From Escarpia spicata (taxonomy: Eukaryota > Annelida > Polychaeta > Sabellida > Siboglinidae), in the NCBI GenBank assembly GCA_963995525.1, contig CAXEFP010000971.1:1-64000 (forward strand): 64,000 bases of DNA. Reading direction: 5' to 3'. Every line of letters starts with the position of its first letter. Positions within the stretch are counted from its first letter, which is position 1. Shown in pieces: positions 9,120 to 22,200 of the stretch. The translations under genes were made by a program, and so were the position numbers. The notes below the pieces were generated by a model. That model had not been told where the DNA came from, ran no database searches, and was given only the letters and a program-made list of their open reading frames with translations.

Positions 9120-12100
9120 TCAACAGTTGAACGCTGGTTGAAACTCAACTGAGATTCAACAGTTGAACACGGGTTGAAACTCAACTGAGATTCAACAGTT
9201 GAACACGGGTTGAAACTCAACTGAGATTCAACAGTTGAACACGGGTTGAAACTCAACTTAGATTCAACAGTTGAACGTGGGTTGAAACTCAACTGAGATT
9301 CAACAATTGAAAGATGGTTGAAACTCAACTGAGATTCAACAGTTGAACGCGGGTTGAAACTCAACTGAGATTCAACAGTTGAACGCTGGTTGAAACTCAA
9401 CTGAGATTCAACAGTTGAATGCGGGTTGAAACTCAACTGAGATTCAACAGTTGAACGCTGGTTGAAACTCAACTGAGATTGAACACTTCAACGCAGGTTA
9501 AAACTCAACTGAGATTCAACAGTTGAACGCGGATTGAAACTCAACTGAGATTGAACAGTTGAACGCGGGTTGAAACTCAACTGAGATTGAACAGTTGAAC
9601 GCGGGTTGAAACTCATCTGAGATTGAACAGTTGAACGCTGGTTGAAACTCAACCGAGATTCAACAGCTGAACGCGGATTGAAACTCAACTGAGATTCAAC
9701 ACTTCAACGCAGGTTAAAACTCAACTGAGATTCAACAGTTGAACGCGGATTGAAACTCAACTGAGATTGAACAGTTGAATGCGGGTTGAAACTCAACTGA
9801 GATTGAACAGTTGAACGCGGGTTGAAACTCAACTGAGATTCAACAGTAGAATGCGGGTTGAAACTCAACTGAGATTCAACAGTTGAATGCGGGTTGAAAC
9901 TTAACTGAGATTCAACAGTTGAAGACCTGTTGAAACTCAACTGAGATTCAATAATTGAACACAGGTTGAAACGCAACTGAGATTTTACAGTTGAACGCGA
10001 GTTGAAACTCAACTGAGATTCAACAGTTGAACGCTGGTTGAAACTCAACTGAGATTCAACAGTTGAACACGGGTTGAAACTCAACTGAGATTCAACAGTT
10101 GAACACGGGTTGAAACTCAACTGAGATTCAACAGTTGAACACGGGTTGAAACTCAACTTAGATTTAACAGTTGAACGTGGGTTGAAACTCAACTGAGATT
10201 CAACAATTGAAAGATGGTTGAAACTCAACTGAGATTCAACAGTTGAACGCGGGTTGAAACTCAACTGAGATTCAACAGTTGAACGCTGGTTGAAACTCAA
10301 CTGAGATTCAACAGTTGAATGCGGGTTGAAACTCAACTGAGATTCAACAGTTGAACGCTGGTTGAAACTCAACTGAGATTGAACACTTCAACGCAGGTTA
10401 AAACTCAACTGAGATTCAACAGTTGAACGCGGATTGAAACTCAACTGAGATTCAACAGTTGAACGCGGGTTGAAACTCAACTGAGATTGAACAGTTGAAC
10501 GCGGGTTGAAACTCATCTGAGATTCAACAGTTGAACGCTGGTTGAAACTCAACCGAGATTCAACAGCTGAACGCGGGTTGAAACTCAACTGAGATTCAAC
10601 AGTTGAACGCTGGTTGAAATTCAACTGAGATTCAACACTTCAACGCAGGTTAAAACTCAACTGAGATTCAACAGTTGAACGCGGATTGAAACTCAACTGA
10701 GATTCAACAGTTGAATGCGGGTTGAAACTCAACTGAGATTGAACAGTTGAACGGGGGTTGAAACTCAACTGAGATTCAACAGTTGAATGCGGGTTGAAAC
10801 TCAACTGAGATTCAACAGTTGAATGCGGGTTGAAACTTAACTGAGATTCAACAGTTGAAGACCTGTTGAAACTCAACTGAGATTCAACAATTGAACACAG
10901 GTTGAAACGCAACTGAGATTTTACAGTTGAACGCGAGTTGAAACTCAACTGAGATTCAACAGTTGAACGCGGGTTGAAACTCAACTGAGATTCAACAGTT
11001 GAACGCTGGTTGAAACTCATCTGAGATTGAACAGTTGAACGCTGGTTGAAACTCAACCGAGATTCAACAGCTGAACGCGGATTGAAACTCAACTGAGATT
11101 CAACACTTCAACGCAGGTTAAAACTCAACTGAGATTCAACAGTTGAACGCGGATTGAAACTCAACTGAGATTGAACAGTTGAATGCGGGTTGAAACTCAA
11201 CTGAGATTGAACAGTTGAACGCGGGTTGAAACTCAACTGAGACTCAACAGTTGAATGCGGGTTGAAACTCAACTGAGATTCAACAGTTGAATGCGGGTTG
11301 AAACTTAACTGAGATTCAACAGTTGAAGACCTGTTGAAACTCAACTGAGATTCAACAATTGAACACAGGTTGAAACGCAACTGAGATTTTACAGTTGAAC
11401 GCGAGTTGAAACTCAACTGAGATTCAACAGTTGAACGCTGGTTGAAACTCAACTGAGATTCAAAAGTTGAACACGGGTTGAAACTCAACTGAGATTCAAC
11501 AGTTGAACACGGGTTGAAACTCAACTGAGATTCAACAGTTGAACACGGGTTGAAACTCAACTTAGATTTAACAGTTGAACGTGGGTTGAAACTCAACTGA
11601 GATTCAACAATTGAAAGATGGTTGAAACTCAACTGAGATTCAACAGTTGAACGCGGGTTGAAACTCAACTGAGATTCAACAGTTGAACGCTGGTTGAAAC
11701 TCAACTGAGATTCAACAGTTGAATGCGGGTTGAAACTCAACTGAGATTCAACAGTTGAACGCTGGTTGAAACTCAACTGAGATTGAACACTTCAACGCAG
11801 GTTAAAACTCAACTGAGATTCAACAGTTGAACGCGGATTGAAACTCAACTGAGATTGAACAGTTGAACGCGGGTTGAAACTCAACTGAGATTGAACAGTT
11901 GAACGCGGGTTGAAACTCATCTGAGATTGAACAGTTGAACGCTGGTTGAAACTCAACCGAGATTCAACAGCTGAACGCGGGTTGAAACTCAACTGAGATT
12001 CAACAGTTGAACGCTGGTTGAAACTCAACTGAGATTCAACACTTCAACGCAGGTTAAAACTCAACTGAGATTCAACAGCTGAACGCGGGTTGAAACTCAA

Positions 12101-15100
12101 CTGAGATTCAACAGTTGAACGCTGGTTGAAACTCAACTGAGATTGAACAGTTGAACGCGGGTTGAAACTCATCTGAGATTCAACAGTTGAACGCGGATTG
12201 AAACTCAACTGAGATTGAACAGTTGAACGCGGGTTGAAACTCAACTGAGATTGAACAGTTGAACGCGGGTTGAAACTCATCTGAGATTGAACAGTTGAAC
12301 GCTGGTTGAAACTCAACCGAGATTCAACAGCTGAACGCGGATTGAAACTCAACTGAGATTCAACACTTCAACGCAGGTTAAAACTCAACTGAGATTCAAC
12401 AGTTGAACGCGGATTGAAACTCAACTGAGATTGAACAGTTGAATGCGGGTTGAAACTCAACTGAGATTGAACAGTTGAACGCGGGTTGAAACTCAACTGA
12501 GATTCAACAGTTGAATGCGGGTTGAAACTCAACTGAGATTCAACAGTTGAATGCGGGTTGAAACTTAACTGAGATTCAACAGTTGAAGACCTGTTGAAAC
12601 TCAACTGAGATTCAACAATTGAACACAGGTTGAAACGCAACTGAGATTTTACAGTTGAACGCGAGTTGAAACTCAACTGAGATTCAACAGTTGAACGCTG
12701 GTTGAAACTCAACTGAGATTCAACAGTTGAACACGGGTTGAAACTCAACTGAGATTCAACAGTTGAACACGGGTTGAAACTCAACTGAGATTCAACAGTT
12801 GAACACGGGTTGAAACTCAACTTAGATTTAACAGTTGAACGTGGGTTGAAACTCAACTGAGATTCAACAATTGAAAGATGGTTGAAACTCAACTGAGATT
12901 CAACAGTTGAACGCGGGTTGAAACTCAACTGAGATTCAACAGTTGAACGCTGGTTGAAACTCAACTGAGATTCAACAGTTGAATGCGGGTTGAAACTCAA
13001 CTGAGATTCAACAGTTGAACGCTGGTTGAAACTCAACTGAGATTGAACACTTCAACGCAGGTTAAAACTCAACTGAGATTCAACAGTTGAACGCGGATTG
13101 AAACTCAACTGAGATTCAACAGTTGAACGCGGGTTGAAACTCAACTGAGATTGAACAGTTGAACGCGGGTTGAAACTCATCTGAGATTCAACAGTTGAAC
13201 GCTGGTTGAAACTCAACCGAGATTCAACAGCTGAACGCGGGTTGAAACTCAACTGAGATTCAACAGTTGAACGCTGGTTGAAATTCAACTGAGATTCAAC
13301 ACTTCAACGCAGGTTAAAACTCAACTGAGATTCAACAGTTGAACGCGGATTGAAACTCAACTGAGATTCAACAGTTGAATGCGGGTTGAAACTCAACTGA
13401 GATTGAACAGTTGAACGGGGGTTGAAACTCAACTGAGATTCAACAGTTGAATGCGGGTTGAAACTCAACTGAGATTCAACAGTTGAATGCGGGTTGAAAC
13501 TTAACTGAGATTCAACAGTTGAAGACCTGTTGAAACTCAACTGAGATTCAACAATTGAACACAGGTTGAAACGCAACTGAGATTTTACAGTTGAACGCGA
13601 GTTGAAACTCAACTGAGATTCAACAGTTGAACGCGGGTTGAAACTCAACTGAGATTGAACAGTTGAACGCTGGTTGAAACTCATCTGAGATTGAACAGTT
13701 GAACGCTGGTTGAAACTCAACCGAGATTCAACAGCTGAACGCGGATTGAAACTCAACTGAGATTCAACACTTCAACGCAGGTTAAAACTCAACTGAGATT
13801 CAACAGTTGAACGCGGATTGAAACTCAACTGAGATTGAACAGTTGAATGCGGGTTGAAACTCAACTGAGATTGAACAGTTGAACGCGGGTTGAAACTCAA
13901 CTGAGATTCAACAGTTGAATGCGGGTTGAAACTCAACTGAGATTCAACAGTTGAATGCGGGTTGAAACTTAACTGAGATTCAACAGTTGAAGACCTGTTG
14001 AAACTCAACTGAGATTCAACAATTGAACACAGGTTGAAACGCAACTGAGATTTTACAGTTGAACGCGAGTTGAAACTCAACTGAGATTCAACAGTTGAAC
14101 GCTGGTTGAAACTCAACTGAGATTCAAAAGTTGAACACGGGTTGAAACTCAACTGAGATTCAACAGTTGAACACGGGTTGAAACTCAACTGAGATTCAAC
14201 AGTTGAACACGGGTTGAAACTCAACTTAGATTTAACAGTTGAACGTGGGTTGAAACTCAACTGAGATTCAACAATTGAAAGATGGTTGAAACTCAACTGA
14301 GATTCAACAGTTGAACGCGGGTTGAAACTCAACTGAGATTCAACAGTTGAACGCTGGTTGAAACTCAACTGAGATTCAACAGTTGAATGCGGGTTGAAAC
14401 TCAACTGAGATTCAACAGTTGAACGCTGGTTGAAACTCAACTGAGATTGAACACTTCAACGCAGGTTAAAACTCAACTGAGATTCAACAGTTGAACGCGG
14501 ATTGAAACTCAACTGAGATTGAACAGTTGAACGCGGGTTGAAACTCAACTGAGATTGAACAGTTGAACGCGGGTTGAAACTCATCTGAGATTGAACAGTT
14601 GAACGCTGGTTGAAACTCAACCGAGATTCAACAGCTGAACGCGGGTTGAAACTCAACTGAGATTCAACAGTTGAACGCTGGTTGAAACTCAACTGAGATT
14701 CAACACTTCAACGCAGGTTAAAACTCAACTGAGATTCAACAGTTGAACGCGGATTGAAACTCAACTGAGATTCAACAGTTGAATGCGGGTTGAAACTCAA
14801 CTGAGATTGAACAGTTGAACGGGGGTTGAAACTCAACTGAGATTCAACAGTTGAATGCGGGTAGAAACTCAACTGAGATTCAACAGTTGAATGCGGGTTG
14901 AAACTTAACTGAGATTCAACAGTTGAAGACCTGTTGAAACTCAACTGAGATTCAACAATTGAACACAGGTTGAAACGCAACTGAGATTTTACAGTTGAAC
15001 GCGAGTTGAAACTCAACTGAGATTCAACAGTTGAACGCGGGTTGAAACTCAACCGAGATTCAACAGCTGAACGCAGATTGAAACTCAACTGAGATTCAAC

Positions 15101-18100
15101 ACTTCAACGCAGGTTAAAACTCAACCGAGATTCAACAGCTGAACGCAGATTGAAACTCAACTGAGATTCAACACTTCAACGCAGGTTAAAACTCAACTGA
15201 GATTCAACAGTTGAACGTGGATTGAAACTCAACTGAGATTCAACAGTTGAATGCGGGTTGAAACTCAACTGAGATTGAACAGTTGAACGCGGGTTGAAAC
15301 TCAACTGAGATTCAACAGTTGAATGCGGGTTGAAACTCAACTGAGATTCAACAGTTGAATGCGGGTTGAAACTTAACTGAGATTCAACAGTTGAAGACCT
15401 GTTGAAACTCAACTGAGATTCAACAATTGAACACAGGTTGAAACGCAACTGAGATTTTACAGTTGAACGCGAGTTGAAACTCAACTGAGATTCAACAGTT
15501 GAACGCTGGTTGAAACTCAACTGAGATTCAACAGTTGAACACGGGTTGAAACTCAACTGAGATTCAACAGTTGAACACGGGTTGAAACTCAACTGAGATT
15601 CAACAGTTGAACACGGGTTGAAACTCAACTTAGATTTAACAGTTGAACGTGGGTTGAAACTCAACTGAGATTCAACAATTGAAAGATGGTTGAAACTCAA
15701 CTGAGATTCAACAGTTGAACGCGGGTTGAAACTCAACTGAGATTCAACAGTTGAACGCTGGTTGAAACTCAACTGAGATTCAACAGTTGAATGCGGGTTG
15801 AAACTCAACTGAGATTCAACAGTTGAACGCTGGTTGAAACTCAACTGAGATTGAACACTTCAACGCAGGTTAAAACTCAACTGAGATTCAACAGTTGAAC
15901 GCGGATTGAAACTCAACTGAGATTCAACAGTTGAACGCGGGTTGAAACTCAACTGAGATTGAACAGTTGAACGCGGGTTGAAACTCATCTGAGATTCAAC
16001 AGTTGAACGCTGGTTGAAACTCAACCGAGATTCAACAGCTGAACGCGGGTTGAAACTCAACTGAGATTCAACAGTTGAACGCTGGTTGAAATTCAACTGA
16101 GATTCAACACTTCAACGCAGGTTAAAACTCAACTGAGATTCAACAGTTGAACGCGGATTGAAACTCAACTGAGATTCAACAGTTGAATGCGGGTTGAAAC
16201 TCAACTGAGATTGAACAGTTGAACGGGGGTTGAAACTCAACTGAGATTCAACAGTTGAATGCGGGTTGAAACTCAACTGAGATTCAACAGTTGAATGCGG
16301 GTTGAAACTTAACTGAGATTCAACAGTTGAAGACCTGTTGAAACTCAACTGAGATTCAACAATTGAACACAGGTTGAAACGCAACTGAGATTTTACAGTT
16401 GAACGCGAGTTGAAACTCAACTGAGATTCAACAGTTGAACGCGGGTTGAAACTCAACTGAGATTGAACAGTTGAACGCTGGTTGAAACTCATCTGAGATT
16501 GAACAGTTGAACGCTGGTTGAAACTCAACCGAGATTCAACAGCTGAACGCGGATTGAAACTCAACTGAGATTCAACACTTCAACGCAGGTTAAAACTCAA
16601 CTGAGATTCAACAGTTGAACGCGGATTGAAACTCAACTGAGATTGAACAGTTGAATGCGGGTTGAAACTCAACTGAGATTGAACAGTTGAACGCGGGTTG
16701 AAACTCAACTGAGATTCAACAGTTGAATGCGGGTTGAAACTCAACTGAGATTGAACAGTTGAACGCTGGTTGAAACTCAACTGAGATTCAACAGTTGAAC
16801 ACGGGTTGAAACTCAACTGAGATTCAACAGTTGAACACGGGTTGAAACTCAACTGAGATTCAACAGTTGAACACGGGTTGAAACTCAACTTAGATTTAAC
16901 AGTTGAACGTGGGTTGAAACTCAACTGAGATTCAACAATTGAAAGATGGTTGAAACTCAACTGAGATTCAACAGTTGAACGCGGGTTGAAACTCAACTGA
17001 GATTCAACAGTTGAACGCTGGTTGAAACTCAACTGAGATTCAACAGTTGAATGCGGGTTGAAACTCAACTGAGATTCAACAGTTGAACGCTGGTTGAAAC
17101 TCAACTGAGATTGAACACTTCAACGCAGGTTAAAACTCAACTGAGATTCAACAGTTGAACGCGGATTGAAACTCAACTGAGATTGAACAGTTGAACGCGG
17201 GTTGAAACTCAACTGAGATTGAACAGTTGAACGCGGGTTGAAACTCATCTGAGATTGAACAGTTGAACGCTGGTTGAAACTCAACCGAGATTCAACAGCT
17301 GAACGCGGGTTGAAACTCAACTGAGATTCAACAGTTGAACGCTGGTTGAAACTCAACTGAGATTCAACACTTCAACGCAGGTTAAAACTCAACTGAGATT
17401 CAACAGTTGAACGCGGATTGAAACTCAACTGAGATTCAACAGTTGAATGCGGGTTGAAACTCAACTGAGATTGAACAGTTGAACGGGGGTTGAAACTCAA
17501 CTGAGATTCAACAGTTGAATGCGGGTAGAAACTCAACTGAGATTCAACAGTTGAATGCGGGTTGAAACTTAACTGAGATTCAACAGTTGAAGACCTGTTG
17601 AAACTCAACTGAGATTCAACAATTGAACACAGGTTGAAACGCAACTGAGATTTTACAGTTGAACGCGAGTTGAAACTCAACTGAGATTCAACAGTTGAAC
17701 GCGGGTTGAAACTCAACTGAGATTGAACAGTTGAACGCTGGTTGAAACTCAACCGAGATTCAACAGCTGAACGCAGATTGAAACTCAACTGAGATTCAAC
17801 ACTTCAACGCAGGTTAAAACTCAACCGAGATTCAACAGCTGAACGCAGATTGAAACTCAACTGAGATTCAACACTTCAACGCAGGTTAAAACTCAACTGA
17901 GATTCAACAGTTGAACGTGGATTGAAACTCAACTGAGATTCAACAGTTGAATGCGGGTTGAAACTCAACTGAGATTGAACAGTTGAACGCGGGTTGAAAC
18001 TCAACTGAGATTGAACAGTTGAATGCGGGTTGAAACTCAACTGAGATTCAACAGTTGAATGCGGGTTGAAACTTAACTGAGATTCAACAGTTGAAGACCT

Positions 18101-19240
18101 GTTGAAACTCAACTGAGATTCAACAATTGAACACAGGTTGAAACGCAACTGAGATTTTACAGTTGAACGCGAGTTGAAACTCAACTGAGATTCAACAGTT
18201 GAACGCTGGTTGAAACTCAACTGAGATTCAACAGTTGAACACGGGTTGAAACTCAACTGAGATTCAACAGTTGAACACGGGTTGAAACTCAACTGAGATT
18301 CAACAGTTGAACACGGGTTGAAACTCAACTTAGATTCAACAGTTGAACGTGGGTTGAAACTCAACTGAGATTCAACAGTTGAATGCGGGTTGAAACTCAA
18401 CTGAGATTGAACAGTTGAACGCGGGTTGAAACTCAACTGAGATTGAACAGTTGAATGCGGGTTGAAACTCAACTGAGATTCAACAGTTGAATGCGGGTTG
18501 AAACTTAACTGAGATTCAACAGTTGAAGACCTGTTGAAACTCAACTGAGATTCAACAATTGAACACAGGTTGAAACGCAACTGAGATTTTACAGTTGAAC
18601 GCGAGTTGAAACTCAACTGAGATTCAACAGTTGAACGCTGGTTGAAACTCAACTGAGATTCAACAGTTGAACACGGGTTGAAACTCAACTGAGATTCAAC
18701 AGTTGAACACGGGTTGAAACTCAACTGAGATTCAACAGTTGAACACGGGTTGAAACTCAACTTAGATTCAACAGTTGAACGTGGGTTGAAACTCAACTGA
18801 GATTCAACAATTGAAAGATGGTTGAAACTCAACTGAGATTCAACAGTTGAACGCGGGTTGAAACTCAACTGAGATTCAACAGTTGAACGCTGGTTGAAAC
18901 TCAACTGAGATTCAACAGTTGAATGCGGGTTGAAACTCAACTGAGATTCAACAGTTGAACGCTGGTTGAAACTCAACTGAGATTGAACACTTCAACGCAG
19001 GTTAAAACTCAACTGAGATTCAACAGTTGAACGCGGATTGAAACTCAACTGAGATTGAACAGTTGAACGCGGGTTGAAACTCAACTGAGATTGAACAGTT
19101 GAACGCGGGTTGAAACTCATCTGAGATTGAACAGTTGAACGCTACTTGAAACTCAACCGAGATTCAACAGCTGAACGCGGGTTGAAACTCAACTGAGATT
19201 CAACAGTTGAACGCTGGTTGAAACTCAACTGAGATTCAAC
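9101..19240. repeat. Satellite block A: 39-unit (1,404-bp) higher-order repeat
   Basis: A marker unit carrying ACTTCAACGCAGGTTAAAAC recurs in fixed context at 9704, 11108, 12368, 13772, 15176, 16580 and 17876. The spacings are 1404, 1260, 1404, 1404, 1404 and 1296 bp, that is 39 units with losses of 4 and 3 units in two copies. From 9472 to 18976 every step is a whole multiple of 36 (264 units), so there is no net register change. A unit pair missing at 16740-16790 and an extra duplicated segment at about 18340-18780 are the main structural variants. Confidence 0.9.
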
Positions 19241-22200
19241 ACTTCAACGCAGGTTAAAACTCAACTGAGATTCAACAGTTGAACGCGGATTGAAACTCAA
19301 CTGAGATTCAACAGTTGAATGCGGGTTGAAACTCAACTGAGATTGAACAGTTGAACGCGGGTTGAAACTCAACTGAGATTCAACAGTTGAATGCGGGTTG
19401 AAACTCAACTGAGATTCAACAGTTGAATGCGGGTTGAAACTTAACTGAGATTCAACAGTTGAAGACCTGTTGAAACTCAACTGAGATAAACAATTGAACA
19501 GAGGTTGAAACGCAACTGAGATTTTACAGTTGAACGCGAGTTGAAACTCAACTGAGATTCAACAGTTGAACGCGGGTTGAAACTCAACTGAGATTCAACA
19601 TTTGAATGCGGGTTGAAACTCAACTGAGATTGAACAGTTGAACGCGGGTTAAAACTCAACTGAGATTGAACAGTTGAACACGGGTTGAAACTCAATTGAG
19701 ATTCAACAGTTAAACGCGGGTTGAAACTCAACTAACATTCAACAGTTGAACGCGGGTTGAAACTCAACTGAGATTCAACAGTTGAACGCGGGTTGAAACT
19801 CAATTGAGATTCAACAGTTGAACGCGGGTTGAAACTCAACTGAGATTCAACAGTTGAACACGGGTTGAAACTCAACTGAGATTCAACAGTTGAACACGGG
19901 TTGAAACTCAACTTAGATTCAACAGTTGAATGCGGGTTGAAACTCTACTGAGATTCAACAGTTGAACGCTGGTTGAAACTCAACTGAGATTGAACACTTC
20001 AACGCAGGTTAAAACTCAACTGAGATTCAACAGTTGAACGCGGATTGAAACTCAACTGAGATTGAACAGTTGAACGCGGGTTGAAACTCAACTGAGATTG
20101 AACAGTTGAACGCGGGTTGAAACTCATCTGAGATTGAACAGTTGAACGCTGGTTGAAACTCAACCGAGATTCAACAGCTGAACGCGGGTTGAAACTCAAC
20201 TGAGATTCAACAGTTGAACGCTGGTTGAAACTCAACTGAGATTCAACACTTCAACGCAGGTTAAAACTCAACTGAGATTCAACAGTTGAACGCGGATTGA
20301 AACTCAACTGAGATTCAACAGTTGAATGCGGGTTGAAACTCAACTGAGATTGAACAGTTGAACGCGGGTTGAAACTCAACTGAGATTCAACAGTTGAATG
20401 CGGGTTGAAACTCAACTGAGATTCAACAGTTGAATGCGGGTTGAAACTTAACTGAGATTCAACAGTTGAAGACCTGTTGAAACTCAACTGAGATAAACAA
20501 TTGAACACAGGTTGAAACGCAACTGAGATTTTACAGTTGAACGCGAGTTGAAACTCAACTGAGATTCAACAGTTGAACGCGGGTTGAAACTCAACTGAGA
20601 TTCAACATTTGAATGCGGGTTGAAACTCAACTGAGATTGAACAGTTGAACGTGGATTGAAACTCAAATGAGATTGAACAGTTGAATGCGGGTTGAAACTC
20701 AACTGAGATTGAACAGTTGAACGCGGGTTGAAACTCAACTGAGATTCAACAGTTGAATGCGGGTTGAAACTCAACTGAGATTCAACAGTTGAATGCGGGT
20801 TGAAACTTAACTGAGATTCAACAGTTGAAGACCTGTTGAAACTCAACTGAGATTCAACAATTGAACACAGGTTGAAACGCAACTGAGATTTTACAGTTGA
20901 ACGCGAGTTGAAACTCAACTGAGATTCAACAGTTGAACGCTGGTTGAAACTCAACTGAGATTCAACAGTTGAACACGGGTTGAAACTCAACTGAGATTCA
21001 ACAGTTGAACACGGGTTGAAACTCAACTGAGATTCAACAGTTGAACACGGGTTGAAACTCAATTTAGATTCAACAGTTGAACGTGGGTTGAAACTCAACT
21101 GAGATTCAACAATTGAAAGATGGTTGAAACTCAACTGAGATTCAACAGTTGAACGCGGGTTGAAACTCAACTGAGATTCAACAGTTGAACGCTGGTTGAA
21201 ACTCAACTGAGATTCAACAGTTGAATGCGGGTTGAAACTCAACTGAGATTCAACAGTTGAACGCTGGTTGAAACTCAACTGAGATTGAACACTTCAACGC
21301 AGGTTAAAACTCAACTGAGATTCAACAGTTGAACGCGGATTGAAACTCAACTGAGATTGAACAGTTGAACGCGGGTTGAAACTCAACTGAGATTGAACAG
21401 TTGAACGCGGGTTGAAACTCATCTGAGATTGAACAGTTGAACGCTGGTTGAAACTCAACCGAGATTCAACAGCTGAACGCGGGTTGAAACTCAACTGAGA
21501 TTCAACAGTTGAACGCTGGTTGAAACTCAACTGAGATTCAACACTTCAACGCAGGTTAAAACTCAACTCAGATTCAACAGTTGAACGCGGATTGAAACTC
21601 AACTGAGATTCAACAGTTGAATGCGGGTTGAAACTCAACTGAGATTGAACAGTTGAACGCGGGTTGAAACTCAACTGAGATTCAACAGTTGAATGCGGGT
21701 TGAAACTCAACTGAGATTCAACAGTTGAATGCGGGTTGAAACTTAACTGAGATTCAACAGTTGAAGACCTGTTGAAACTCAACTGAGATAAACAATTGAA
21801 CACAGGTTGAAACGCAACTGAGATTTTACAGTTGAACGCGAGTTGAAACTCAACTGAGATTCAACAGTTGAACGCGGGTTGAAACTCAACTGAGATTCAA
21901 CATTTGAATGCGGGTTGAAACTCAACTGAGATTGCACAGTTGAACGCGGGTTAAAACTCAACTGAGATTGAACAGTTGAACACGGGTTGAAACTCAATTG
22001 AGATTCAACAGTTAAACGCGGGTTGAAACTCAACTAACATTCAACAGTTGAACACGGGTTGAAACTCAACTGAGATTCAACAGTTGAACGCGGGTTGAAA
22101 CTCAACTGAGATTCAACAGTTGAACACGGGTTGAAACTCAACTTAGATTCAACAGTTGAATGCGGGTTGAAACTCAACTGAGATTCAACAGTTGAACGCT

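Noticed and set aside
8794..9130. Overlapping 74-94-codon frames rich in Met, Gln and Cys
   Set aside because: They follow the degenerate GATGCAGTGT-type repeats before the satellite and exist on both strands, as expected of a repeat.
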